Of a DNA stretch of 64,000 nucleotides, positions 33,237 through 45,137 are shown piece by piece. This DNA is from Volvox africanus (taxonomy: Eukaryota > Chlorophyta > Chlorophyceae > Chlamydomonadales > Volvocaceae), in contig BSDZ01000008.1 in the NCBI GenBank assembly GCA_030268105.1, forward strand, positions 558,001 through 622,000, in the 5' to 3' direction. The translations under genes and the position numbers were made by a program. The notes beneath the pieces are model-generated. The model was not told the origin of the DNA. It ran no database searches and worked only from the letters and a program-made list of their open reading frames with translations. Numbering within the stretch: the first letter of the stretch is position 1; each line of letters begins with the position of its first letter.

Positions 33237-36200
33237 ATGGATTCCATGCAAATAGCTTCATCATCAAGTGACCTGGTCCAACGCCGAACCCTGTTAATAG
33301 ACAAGCATGCGGCTTACATCAAGTCCTTCTCTCGCCTGTGGGAGGTAGGCCATGAGTTGGTCGGTCACGATGTCATCTGTCACGTGATCTTGACGCTTAA
33401 ACATCCAACAAGTTGGGTCGTTATCTTACGCGACATTGACGCAGCCCCACCGAAGGGGAATTTTTGACACGGCACCCCGCCGCTCCCTCAAACAGCAATG
33501 CGTCACCTTAAACATACGTGGTTCGTGTGCCTCTACGAAACGAACGTAGTTCCTCCCCTATCCCGTCTTAATCTATTTAAAGCTACCTAACACCACGGTT
33601 GCAGACGCCAGACAAGTTGGAGTTCGTGGCAACGGAACATTTCTGGATGAGTGGAATGTACTGGGGCCTTTCCGCTATGTACCTTATGGGGAGACTGGAA
33701 GAGATGGACGAAGACGCCATCGTGTCCTGGGTATTACGCTGCCAGCACCCGTGCGGTGGATTCGGCGGCAGCGAGCGCAATGACCCTCACATGCTGTATA
33801 CACTCAGCGCTGTACAAATTTTGGCTCTGTACGACAAGCTGGACGAGCTGGACGCTGATATGGTTGCATCCTGTGAGCTCGGTAGTGTGCGTCCGGGGTT
33901 CAGGAGTTGGTGAGGATTGGTGCGATTAATCGGTATACCTGCTGGCCATTTACCCCACGTGTTGGGGATGCTGAGCTTGCTTCGAGTGTGCCGTTTTCAG
34001 GTCAAACGAAAACACAGTTTTCGTTGAGGGTTACCTAGCCAATGTGCATGCAGAGGGTCGGAAACGTACCCCCGGACCAAGGCAGCACGATTACCTTATT
34101 CACGATTACCCGGTGCGGAGAGGGGCTGGAGATGCTGTGTGTGCACGTAACTCAGGCCAGCAGACATGGAAAGCAACTCAGCACGGGCATGTTCAACAGG
34201 GCCAGGGGAAGGTTGTACATGGCCCGGAACTAGGAACACCTTGCTCAGGGGTAGCAGATGCAGGCGGCAGCAGCAGGCGGCATAATTGATGGTTGAGTCG
34301 TTCAGGCGTTCAGGGGCCCAGCCACAGCTACTGAACCCGCACCCGCAGGCCTTGGCGGTGCCGCCTGGACTTGTGTTTATCTTGGATATTGGATTCTGGG
34401 TTTTAACATCTTGAGTGTGCTGTTTCCCAAGGCCTTTTGCCCCTACAAGTATTCTCTGAGTTCCATTATTCAGCTGTTCTATCCCTAGCCCCATGACATG
34501 TGTGGTGTGTTGGGGGTGACTTTTTTGTCTGCGTGAATGCGTGTGTGTGTGTGTGTGTGTGCCGCTGTCGCAGATGTGGCGGGCCTGCAGCAGCCTGACG
34601 GGTCATTTGCGGGTGACGCTTGGGGCGAGATAGATACAAGGTGAGCTGACATTGCTGCTATCGGCAGCTGCCATGGATATGTAATGGTTGGTTCGGCCGT
34701 ATGGATGATGGTATAGCGAGTGAAACCCGAAGTGCTTCACTCCCTGTGCCGTCATCCGTACACCAGTGCCGAGCTTGGGTGTCAGGATGGCAATGAAGTA
34801 CGGTCCGGGAAGTACGGAAGTACAGTACGTCCTCCATGCTTGGGCTCAAGTAAAGTTGGTAAGGGTGGATGAAATTTCTCCTTCTTGACCGGCCGTCAGC
34901 CTGGCCTAGCCGTTCTCTTCAGTACTGCCTTGCTTTCAACTCAAATTTCCTTTCCAGGTCAGCTTTGCGTACTTTTTCTTTGACAGGTTCACGTACTGTG
35001 CGTTGCTGTGCCTGGCCATCCTGGATCGTTCCTCCGTGATCAACGTCCCATGCGCGTTGGACTTCATAGCGCGCTGCAAGAACTTTGACGGCGGGTTTGG
35101 GTGCACGCCAGGTAAGACGGTCCTGGGGAAAGAATTTAGTTTCTGGATACGGCGTACGGCGTATCACGGTACTGCAATACACACGAATGAGTGGAGATCC
35201 CAGCGCAGGTGTAGGGAGCAAGGGCTTCAGCTGGTTCCCCGGTCCTTCTGTCCTTTCCGGCTGAGTCGTACTGTCGCGCCTGACGGCCGTCGCGCCATCA
35301 CGGGTTGTTCGTTGACCCGCTGAGTTGTCGCCCACGGGAAGCTTCCCATCGGCCGCTGTGTGCGGACTGCTTTTTCAGGTAACGAATCCCACGCTGGTCA
35401 AGTGTTCACGTGCATCGGCGCGCTCTCACTGGCAGACGGCCTTCACCTGGTGGACAGGGACTTGTTCTGTTGGTGGTGGGTACGACGAATTGCTGTGATC
35501 CTCGGTTGTCCTGGGTGCCAGGATCACACACGGAGCACGCAGAAAGATCAGGGCAAATGGTGTTAGCGGGTCGGGTTATGTGTGCCTCATCCGTACGCGA
35601 AGTACGAGGAAGGCCTTGTAGTTCGGATTGAGACAATCGTGGCTAAGGATTATCCCTCTTTCAAAATCCGTGTATTTTGGCATTGCGTGCGTGTCACACT
35701 CAGGCTGTGCGAGCGTCAAACCAAGTCTGGAGGGCTGAATGGCCGGCCAGAGAAGCTGCAAGACGTGAGTGACCTCATCAAGCTTGTGTGAACGTGCACA
35801 CATACACAACATTTGTATGTTTATTTTGTGCGCTACAAAGGACCCCGAAGGATAACTGGAATCTTTCTTGTTTGTAGCTAAGGATTACAGGGCGGGATTA
35901 CAGGGCAAATAAAGTGGATATAACCAAAGCATGATAACAAGGCGTTTGTCTTTAAAACCTTCTCAGATGCTGGGGGTCTAGTCCCTTTCCCGCATACGAA
36001 GATTTTCCGTCGAACCCCCTGGGGCTCTCTCCTGGAAAGGCCCCCTCGTCGGCCATGGGATTCCAATGGCCGGGTCTGTCGGTATGGCCTCCCAGTGCTA
36101 ACTTCCCAAACGGTTTCCTTTGTCCGCAGGTCTGCTACTCGTGGTGGTGCCTCTCGTGCCTCAGCATCCTAGGACGCCTTCACTGGATTGATCGTGAGGC

Positions 36201-36501
36201 CCTAACCCATTTCATCCTCGACTGTCAGGACGAGGAGGATGGTGGCATCAGTGACCGGCCTGACGATATGGCGGATGTGTACCATACCTTCTTTGGGATT
36301 GCAGGCCTATCACTGATGGGCTACCCGGGCCTGGCGCCTATCGACCCCACTTGGGCGTTACCGGTGGAGGTAGTGCAGCGGTTCAAGAAACGGGCGATGG
36401 CTGCGGCTGCTGTAGTGGAGGATGTAGGCACGGACGTGACTGCCACCATGGGGTTCGCTAAAGACCAACCGGCAAAAGCATCGACTAGCCGAGGCCAGTG
36501 A
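33237..36501 (+). CDS. RABGGTB: Rab geranylgeranyltransferase beta subunit
   Basis: Catalytic beta subunit of geranylgeranyltransferase II, which adds geranylgeranyl groups to C-terminal cysteines of Rab GTPases presented by Rab escort protein. Seven exons, 33237-33344, 33605-33872, 34574-34640, 34987-35111, 35379-35475, 35704-35764 and 36130-36501, give 365 residues, slightly above the usual 330. Family signatures run in order: EHFWMSGMYWGLSAMYLMG, CQHPCGGFGG, DGSFAGDAWGEIDTR, CKNFDGGFGC, LCERQTKSGGLNGRPEKLQD, VCYSWWCLS, GRLHWIDREAL and CQDEEDGGISDRPDDMADVYH. The zinc ligands are the Asp and Cys of D-V-C plus the His of DVYH; the intron between exons 6 and 7 separates that Asp from the Cys. 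The ATG at 33237 fits because exon 1 is exactly 36 codons in phase 0. The C-terminal tail after MGYPGLAP is longer than in animal homologues and Ala/Val-rich. Confidence 0.95.
34540..34562. repeat. (GT)n microsatellite
   Basis: A short GT run in the RABGGTB intron, ending 11 bp before the exon that starts at 34574. Confidence 0.85.
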
Positions 36502-36776
36502 AAAAGAGTGATGTTCGATCAGGAGTGCTTGAGGGGACTGGCAGATTGAAGTTTAGGCCTACAATAAGGGCATTACGTACCACAGCCCAGCTCCCAGCTT
36601 TACGGTTCTGTCGTGGTGTGAAGTCGGGACCACTGCCGCAAGTCATAAATGGTTGCTGGGCATCTGCGTCACCGTTCACTGCCAATTGATGCATGTCGCC
36701 GTCATGGGTTGACGGGGGTGGCAGCGTAGAGCCCCCTTGGGCGCCCATGGGGCAAAACATGAGATAGGCAGAGGCG

Positions 36777-36781
36777 TTACA
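36777..36781 (-). terminator. TGTAA polyadenylation motif, ARM-repeat gene
   Basis: The plus strand reads TTACA here, i.e. TGTAA on the minus strand, about 207 bp after the ARM-gene stop at 36990-36988. It lies within the predicted 3' UTR of RABGGTB. Confidence 0.5.
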
Positions 36782-36956
36782 TAGGGGATGCATAACGGAA
36801 GCGTTCCATACAGTCGAAAGCTTCAGCTCGGGCAGTGGGCCCGGCGGGTAGAGCGACACTGCAGCCTGCAGCGGCGCCATGGCATGCAGTGCGGCGGCAG
36901 CACACAGAGCCCCTCAGCACTTCGGGATTATGCTTTCAGCATTTGTCTGCCCTGAT

Positions 36957-36961
36957 TGTAA
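36957..36961 (+). terminator. TGTAA polyadenylation motif, RABGGTB
   Basis: TGTAA lies 456 bp past the RABGGTB stop. The position is inside the predicted 3' UTR of the convergent ARM-repeat gene, 27 bp beyond that gene's stop codon. Confidence 0.5.
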
Positions 36962-36987
36962 GTCTTGATGGCACCACGGCGACTGCC

Positions 36988-39900
36988 TCAAACGCAGTGC
37001 AGAAGGGTTGCAGAGGCAGCCTTAGCCACGGCTGGGGGTACCAACCGCCGCTTGCCGCGCGCGACAGTTGCCTTCAGGATCTCCACGCCACCAGCGTTTC
37101 TATGAAAAGGCGGGGAAGCGCGGCGTGCGACCGGATTTGAGAGATAAAGGGTGCTTAGGGTTTAGGTTTTATGTTTAAATCCCAACCCATCATTGCGGAC
37201 GAGTTGGAAAATGCTCTAATTGGTTAATATGCTAGACCGGGAAAAACTGCGCCGTAATCTAATGTGTGTGTGTCCATGCCATAGCATCAGGTGTGTCATG
37301 TATTAATCAATGCTCAATTTTGAAAGTAAACGCGGTGCTGTACCGCACAGCAGTTTGATGTCCTCAAACCCTAATCCCTTGGACAGTGAAATTACAATAC
37401 CTACGGCCTCTAACTCTTCCGTACGCGGCATGTTAATGAACGACATACCTGATGGCTTGAACGCCCTCCGCTCCAGTGGCCAGACTCTCCAGGGCCTCCA
37501 CCGCTGCCACAAGGGCCATGTCGGCTGGACTGCTCTGCGTCCCATTGCTGTGGACAGGGGAGGCCTGGGACGAAGCACCGGATGACGAAGATGATGCAGT
37601 CCTACAGGAAACCTGCGTGGAGGTTGTTGAGGAGGCGGATGAGGAGGCGTCTCCACCGGCCTCACGCAGCAGCGCCAACAGAGCTGAGATTGCACCGGCG
37701 CGGATTAGCACCAGGCGGGGCCGAACAGTGCCGCCCGTGGGCGATGCGGCGCATGGCGGCAGCGTCGCTTTCGGCGGCACAGCCAGGTGGCTGATGGCGT
37801 TCGCCGCAGCGGCCTTGGTTCGGTCGCCACCTACCACAAGAGGCGGGAATCTGAGTCATGGCGGACTTAGGGAAAGAGGGGGAAAGAGGCTCATGCTGGA
37901 GTTCGCGAAACGGCGAACTGCACGGATTTCCACTAGTGATAGCGGAGGGAACGCTGAATGTTTATTTCAGCTATTTGGAGACGAATTTTAAGGTATGCGT
38001 GCGTCAGGAACTTAATTTTGCACAGGTTGTGGTGTCCTGTCTGAAAGTAGAGACGTGGGGTAAGCAGCAGGACACCGGGGATCGTAACAGTCTGGTCTAG
38101 AGCCCGATGCATCACCGACAACTCACCTGTGGACAAGAGGCGCACCAGGGGTTCCACCATGTCCTCGGCCAGAACCGCTTCCCGCCCCGCAGCTGAGCTA
38201 CACATCCTCTCCACTACCACTGCAGCCGCTGCTGCCTCCCGCACCGTCCCCCGCATCAGCATCTGCCGTAACGCACGTGCCGCCTCTGCGCGGCACGGCG
38301 CATGCAGTGCCGCCATCGCCGCCACTGCGCCGAGCGCCTCGTCCCACTGAGTCACCTCATCCGATCGGGATGCACCAGAGGCAGCAAGATGCAGTAGCGC
38401 TTGCAGTCCGCCACCAGCAGCAGCAGCCTCTCGCACCGCTGCGGACTTCTTCAGCAACGGGGCCAGCGCCGCCGCGGATTCCACGCGCAGCGCCAGGGAC
38501 GTTATTGTCGCCGAAGTCACCCGCTGCAGCAGCACAGGCGCCACGCCAGCCACCACAGCCGCATCTGCGGCGGCGCCGCCGCCGCGGCACAGGCTCCACA
38601 CCAGTCTCACCGCCCGCTGCTGCAGCAGCTGTGCCGCTTCTGCGGGGTCGCTGATACTACCCCCTCCGCCCCTGGACCGATACGCCGTCGGCACCGCCAT
38701 TGAAGAGGCGTCATTCACAAATGCATATGCGGGCGGGGGAACTGTCTGTTTGGGAAAGTGCGCCACCAGGGTATTCATGACGCCATGCCCCAGCAGCAGT
38801 GGGCCCGCCATGGGGCAGACCTCCAGAAGGACCAGGAGTGCCTGGCAGGCACTTGCCGCTAGGTGCAGGCTGGATGAACCAAGGAATGCTGCCAGCTGCA
38901 GAACAAGCAATAAAAAACATGTTATAAAAAATATTAAAATCAAGGAAAGCCACAGGGTCTGAGGGAGACCTTAAGGCTAGAAAGGCCGTTTGTAGGTGTA
39001 GTCAGAAGCGCATTGAAGGTGAGTGGGACAGTGACAGACGTTCTTGTGCTTGGCCCATTTAACATAAGCCTTGAGGCAGGCTGGCTTAGGCTTACATGTC
39101 CGGAACTACTCAGGCAGCCTGCAGTCTAAGTTTAACAAGTCCATGAAAAGTTATTTAGCCTCTGAGCTTACCTGCATCACGACATCTTGTCGAAGGGCTT
39201 CAGAGGCGGTGGCCAGGGCTGCTAGCGCCTCCGAAGCGGCCTGGCCCAATGTTCGTGGCTCGCAGATGGGTGGACGCTGTGGACCCTGTTCCGAAGGTAC
39301 CATCTCCATTTCAAGCTTGACCGCATCAACCAGCGCCATCACGGCGCCGCAGGCACCCAGGGCCATACGCACAGCCTGGGTGCCATACACTGCCAGAGCA
39401 TGTAGACAAGCCAGGCCTGCAGACGATATAAACGTGTGCCGGCCACGCATTATTACCAGGCATGACGCAGGCGTTACTGTGGGGGGTTAGGGTGTCAAAT
39501 TCGCGCTAGAGAGCTGCGTGGGTGGTGATCATAACGGTGAAAAGTGATTGTTGGCGTCTGCCCACCTGCGGCCCGGCAGGCCGCATCCGGGCTAGCAGTG
39601 ATTTCGAGAAGGGGTGGGATGAGTCCACACTGTTCGCATTCGCTACATGCGTCGCTTGACCATCGGAGCACGGACCGATCGCGGCTGGCCGGGCGTAACA
39701 CATCCGCCAGGCATAGCGTCACCGCTGCCGCCTCCGCCAGCTTGCTGCCGGCAGCCGAAGAACCACCCCCACTTCCACCTCCGCAGCAGTTGCGTCTGAC
39801 AGCATGCGTAGCGGACTTTGTGATTAACAACTGCGAGGGCGGGTGCAGGTGGCAGGGGCGACAATAAAGGATGTCCGTGTGAAAACACAGGCGAGAGCCT

Positions 39901-42900
39901 GGGAACCGAGAATCTGGGCGCTGTTGCGCTTTTGGTTGGAATTATAGACTTCGTCTATCATTCCAGTCATATGCGTCAAGGTTTAAGTCGCGCTGGCAAA
40001 ACCTCAAAAAGCTTCAGGCATCAGGCTGACGAATAGGGTCTGTACCCTTGACTTGTACACTTCAGCGGCTGAGTTGCCTACCGTTGCAGTGCACTGACGA
40101 CAGATCATGAACACAGGCCCAGGCCACGGGCAGAGGGCTGACATTGACATGCCGTACCTGTGCCAGATGCCGTGCCACAGCCGTTTTACAGTGGTCATCG
40201 TTAGCAACGCGCCGTAGCGTCGCCATGGCGTTAGCTTCGGCAGCCGCCACACGGTCCAGGAGTAGCTGCATTGTGGCGCTGTGCCGCAGCACTGCAGTCC
40301 GCGTCTCTGTATTATGGACGCAGAATGGCAGCAGCCGCGATAACCCTGGCTCCAAACTAGCCGCGCACGGGCCTGTGCAGGGGCGAGTGGCGGGTTGAAA
40401 ACACACACGCACACACACCACATGCCGTCCTGCCACTACGCTTCACGGACATTACATCCGGCGTTCCAGTGAAAAATAGTTAAAAACCTCCGAAGTTTCA
40501 TAAACACGTGGAATCCCAGCGCTGAACTTCCCCCCAAAACTCCCCTAATCTTCCACCATGCTCCTTAGCATCGACGTGTGTTTTCTGCACAGCCAACCTT
40601 AGTACGGGTAAGTACTCTTGGCCCAACGTCTGTACACGCAAAGAATGCCGTGGAAGCAACGCACGGCTTACAGCTGCTGGTGCTGCGGTTGGGGGTCTCG
40701 CCAGCTGAGGCAGCGTCCACTGCCAGATCTAGAAGGGTCGTCACGCTGGCGGCATCACAGGCCCGGCCCATCTCGGCGCACAGCTGGGCAACTTGCGAAT
40801 GGCCAGGGGAATGCTGCTGGTGCTGTTCCGGCAGCTTAGCGGGGTGCTCCAGGATTGCCGTTATGCATGCCAGCGCCGCCGAGACCTCAGACGGCCGCCT
40901 GGACAACCTCAGGTCCGCCAGGAGCACCAGCAGCCGCTCTTGCAGCATCTGAAACCAGAGTTTAAGCAACCCGAATTCCAGGCAAGCACAGTCACAAGCG
41001 CAGAGAAACACAAACATAAGGGCGTTTCTCATCAGGCGTTGTACAGGATGGCTTGAACTTCATCATTTATTGGAATGAAAAGGTGAATGGATGCATACAC
41101 GGGTAGCTGCGAATATTTTCTGAACCCCTGGCTGGGATTAAGTGTGCGTGTGTGGGTGTGTACGCTGTAAGGACACAGGCGCGATTTTGCACGGAAACGA
41201 GTAGCGAGCCAATAACCCTGTTTCTCTTTCATCCCCTCATCGCTCGGCCTTCTAATATTTTCTCAGTCTTTAGTTTGCACTTTCGGTTTTCACCAACGGC
41301 GCATGATGTGCTTTGGTGTGGTTGGAAGTGCTGCCGCATCTGGGATGAGAAGTGTGATCTGTCCACCGTACCTGCACCACCGCCGCGGTGTCGTACGCCA
41401 GGTCGGACAGAGTCGTTGCCGCACCACTCGCCAGCCGGCCATGCCCGTGAAGGCTTACCCCTTGGCACAAGACCTTTACCGCCCCCGCAGCCACTAGCTC
41501 GGCCTGCACTTATGGTTCGGGAAAGCGTGTCATGATCCCTAAATCCCTAAAACCCTGACATGATCTAAAACACAGGTCACATGGTCACAGGTCACAAGTG
41601 CACACTTTAACGCAACACGTAGTATACATCGTACAAATATATATATCGGCCCCTGTTGTATGATGCTTCGGGGATAAAATGCCGTACGGAAAGATAACAT
41701 CAGCCAGTCATCCCCTAAATCCAAGATGCCACTGCCCTTGCCAAGGGCCCTTCGGAGCTTCTGAACCTAGACGATTAAGAACGCAATCAGCACGAGAAGT
41801 CGAAAAAGAGAGCAAAAGCACAGTTGTGCGATCCAACCAAGGGTTATCTAAGCACGAGCCGCTGCTGTGCATAGCTGGCAATGAGTGAGAGCGTGAGAGC
41901 CGCATAGGTTATGAATCTGAAGTTCAGATTTGGTTTCAACGATCCAAACTATTTGCCAATGCCACCGACTCATAGACATATCTTACCGCGTTTTGTAAGC
42001 TTAGCTGCCTCAGCAGCCCCATTATCAGCAGGCATACCTCCTCCTCTTCCAGCTCGGTCCCTCCAGCAGGGGCGTTTTCTCCCGCCACCAAACTCGCCGT
42101 CTGCTGCTGCTGTTGCTGCTGTGCTTGCACACCCACTGGCGACGACTCTGCACCAACGCCGCGCCGCACGGCCTGCACGGGTGGAGTGCCCCCGCTTGGC
42201 CCGCCTTTCTGACGTGCGGGAAACCGGCCTGCCATGTTGACCGTCGTACTGGCTACTGAGGCCGTCTCCTCCATCAGTTGCCGCAGCACCGAGACCGCGT
42301 CTGCGCGTTGACGGGCCTCGTGGACGTAACCCGCGAAGATGTGCAGCAGCACCTGGACACCGCGCGCTGCGAGTAGCTCTCCGCTGCATGTGGGCTCGGC
42401 GTTCACCAGCGCGGCCAGGAGCCGCAACGGAGCACTCCGTTGCCCTGGCATACTCGTGGCAACCAGGCGCAGGACGCTGCTCATGCCATCCACTTCGATC
42501 AGCGCCTGTGGGCGGCCAGGACGCGGGACATACACTGCTGCCACGGGTCAGCGATTGCGCCCCTCACCCTAAAGCTAATAATTCTACGAGACACAACGAC
42601 GATCTATCCTGTCCTTTCAACGAACTGTGTATTGTTTCTGTCTCGCGCGTGGGCCATTTTACGCACGGACCGTAAACCAGGTCAGGGACATTACACCCCA
42701 CGCCGGTCTGGCCCGCCTTCAATAGGGCTAGGACGGCTACCTGGGCCACTTGCACTCGTTGCGGGCCGTCGAGGGCGTGGCACAGAGCATCCAGCTGCGC
42801 CGCTCGAACCGCCTGTGGAGCAGCAGCAATGTTTAGCTGCGCGAGAGTGCTGGTAATTCCAGAATCCAAAGTTTGCTCCACTCTGACAACCGTTGGACTT

Positions 42901-44095
42901 AGAGACGCTCGGGTGCTGGAAGTGGGGCCGGTAGCTTGCGCACGATCACCCCCGCCGCTGCCACCAACGATGACTCGGCGGTCCTTGTCCACTGGTGATG
43001 TGCATTGCGCCAGTTCCGCCCCCTCAGTACCGTGTGACGCCCGGAGGGCGTCAAGAGCTCGCAGGGCCAGTTTCAGGAAATGCGATTTGACAATGTCCTG
43101 TTTGGCCTCCGCCTCCTCTAAGAGATGCGCAACGATGGCAGTATCGGCGGCGAGCTGCTGGGCTGAGCAGGCGGCTGCAAGACGGTGGATTCGGGCGTTG
43201 AAGGTCCCATCTGCAATTGTCCCCAGGCGGACACGCTCGGCCTGCGAGATATGACAACAAGGGTACTGGCATGCTTGAATCATGCATGATGCACCGGGCC
43301 GGAGTGGAGAGCTGCTCCAAGTTCCCCTTCCGATTCTGTCAGACTCGTTCTGTCTTTCCCTATTTCGCTAGCGCATGACCCAAATCGCCCGGGAACTGTG
43401 GAAGGCATTGATGGCATGGCGACCTTTGCGGTTGCCTTGAGGACAGAGACGCGCATGACCCAAAACAGGTTGACAAAAAACAGATTGTGTCAGGGAGGGT
43501 GCCCGCTGTTCGGTGCATGGGCAGGCTGTGAAACGCACCTCTTCCAGCAGTTGCAACCGCACGGCCTGGAGCTGGCGAAGAGTTTCGAAGTTGACAGTTA
43601 CAGTGCTTAACTGCGTGGATATTAAGTTTGCTTGGGCCCTTACGACCGTCGGAAGCTGCCCGTGCTGCAACAGCTTCGTGAGTCCTTGGCGTATACGCAA
43701 ACAGCTGTTAACGAGCCTATGCAATCGCTCTTCTGCTGTTAGAAGTGTCTCCAAGGGTCCCAGTGTGCAGCAGCTGTGCGAGTCCATACAGAAGGTGCGC
43801 AGGGGCGCCTCAATGGCCTGTTCAAAGAGCTCCAAATTCAATAAGTGGTTGCTAGTAATGGGTTGCGCGCTGACACAGGTCCTAAATCCCAACCGTTCTC
43901 TACCTCGAGCGCTTCGTCGAGCGCTGCATCTTGGTACCGCCCAGTCAGAAATTCTTCGAGCAGAGTGCGCAGGTCTGCTAGTTTTTCATGGAGATAACGT
44001 GCCTCTGGGCCGAATGCAATGGCCTGTTCGACGTGCTCCGCCGCACGACTCAAGGAATCTATAGAACGCCGCGCAATACGTGCGTTTGTCATCAC
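36988..44095 (-). CDS. Armadillo/HEAT-repeat protein, 1,321 residues
   Basis: Twelve exons in consistent phase: 44095-43904, 43817-43539, 43241-42695, 42537-41987, 41503-41372, 40948-40672, 40372-40158, 39830-39566, 39416-39172, 38895-38127, 37830-37449, 37099-36988. The N-terminal 160 residues are helical and coiled-coil-like (AEHVEQAIAFGPEARYLHEK). From about residue 240 onward there are repeated armadillo helices with the usual Ala/Leu/Gly pattern, for example RVQVAQVAVLALLKAG, APLRLLAALVNAEP, AELVAAGAVKVLCQGV, ACQALLVLLEVCPMAGPLL, VLIRAGAISALLALLREAGG and the final NAGGVEILKATVARGK. A Gln-rich linker and Ser-rich loops interrupt them. This is a protein scaffold fold; no catalytic motif is visible and I cannot assign a named orthologue. 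The start may be the first or second of two adjacent Met codons. It is divergent from MRPL27 and convergent with RABGGTB. Confidence 0.85.
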
Positions 44096-44492
44096 TAAAC
44101 TGTTATGATTTAGGAAACCTGAATTGCAAATGGATTGGACGGCTTATGGGTCATTGGGTCATTTGGTCCCGGTCAATGGCTGTCAACTGGCTGTCTTATG
44201 CATAAGGAGGTAAAGTCGCACGGACTATTCATACGTCTGAAAAATATGCAAAATTTTAATACATTGGATGTAAGGTAAGAAGAAATGCATTAGCGTAACA
44301 ATGCGGTGAACCCGGCTTGGATGGTGGATCTTGCAGCACGGATTTAGGCGACCTCCAAAGCAATAAACAAATGCAAAAAGTTGCACATGTAAGTTACCCA
44401 CAGATATGGTTCAGTTATCATAGTTGTACTATAAATCCGCCCCGTTTTCTTCACCAGCACCGGACCGAAGAAATTCTTGCAATGAATGTGCC
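44096..44492. promoter_or_regulatory. Compact divergent promoter, ARM gene and MRPL27
   Basis: Only about 397 bp separate the two outward-facing start codons, so both genes probably share a bidirectional promoter. The interval is AT-rich (for example around 44220-44290) relative to the flanking coding sequence. Confidence 0.5.
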
Positions 44493-45137
44493 ATGATACC
44501 GTCATTTTTTAGCAATCAATATGGTGCCGTTTCATTTTTCCGTGGAACTGTCAGTGAGGCACTGCAACGGGGTTCTGAAGGCCTTGGAGCCTGGACGCAG
44601 CATTGCACTGCGACCAAGAAGGCTGGCGGTACAGCAAAACAGAGTGTTGGATCGCACCCGAAGCATTTGGGTATGAAGATGTTTGACGGAGAGCTGGTCT
44701 TTCCTGGGATGATCCTCGTCCGGCAGCGAGGTACCAAGTTTCATCCCGGCGAGAACGTAGGTCTGGGGCGAGATCATACGCTTTTCGCAACAAATGTGGG
44801 TACTGTGCGCGTTTCAACTGGGTCTGGCCCTGGCGGCAAGGAGCGCCGCTACGTAAATGTGGAGTCCCTGCCAGAGGTTCTCAGCTTGGCTTTGGCCGAT
44901 GCCCGAGCGGAGGCGCCGTCATCTAACAGCCCAAAGTCGATACAGTCACATCAGAACGCGATCGTTCAGGAGCTGATAAAGCGGCGCGCACAAATTAAGC
45001 GAGCCATCCTGCGGGGCAGCGTGCCGCTGGAACCAGCCCTCTATTTCAACTTACCTACCACCCCCGATGGGAAATTGAGTTGGCTGGAGCGTACAAGGCC
45101 GCATCTAGACATGGCTAAAATAGCACGCGAGGTGTAG
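44493..45137 (+). CDS. MRPL27: Mitochondrial-type 50S ribosomal protein bL27
   Basis: Intronless frame of 214 residues from the ATG at 44493. The core matches bL27: ATKKAGGTAKQSVGSHPKHL, MKMFDGELVFPGMILVRQRG, TKFHPGENVGLGRDHTLFAT. In this family that block binds 23S rRNA and reaches toward the peptidyl-transferase centre. The roughly 45 residues before it are Ser/Phe/Arg-bearing and suit an organellar presequence (MIPSFFSNQYGAVSFFRGT). Target assignment to mitochondrion over plastid is from sequence style and is not certain. About 85 residues follow the core (SLPEVLSLALADARAE onward, ending SWLERTRPHLDMAKIAREV), an extension bacterial L27 lacks. An earlier in-frame start is possible but gives a less presequence-like N-terminus. 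No TGTAA was found close downstream. Confidence 0.9.
   Translation: MIPSFFSNQYGAVSFFRGTVSEALQRGSEGLGAWTQHCTATKKAGGTAKQSVGSHPKHLGMKMFDGELVFPGMILVRQRGTKFHPGENVGLGRDHTLFATNVGTVRVSTGSGPGGKERRYVNVESLPEVLSLALADARAEAPSSNSPKSIQSHQNAIVQELIKRRAQIKRAILRGSVPLEPALYFNLPTTPDGKLSWLERTRPHLDMAKIAREV

Noticed and set aside
36485..36880. 131-codon minus-strand frame ending inside RABGGTB's last exon
   Set aside because: It lies downstream of the ARM gene's stop, has no splice link to it, and is antisense to a conserved coding exon and UTR.
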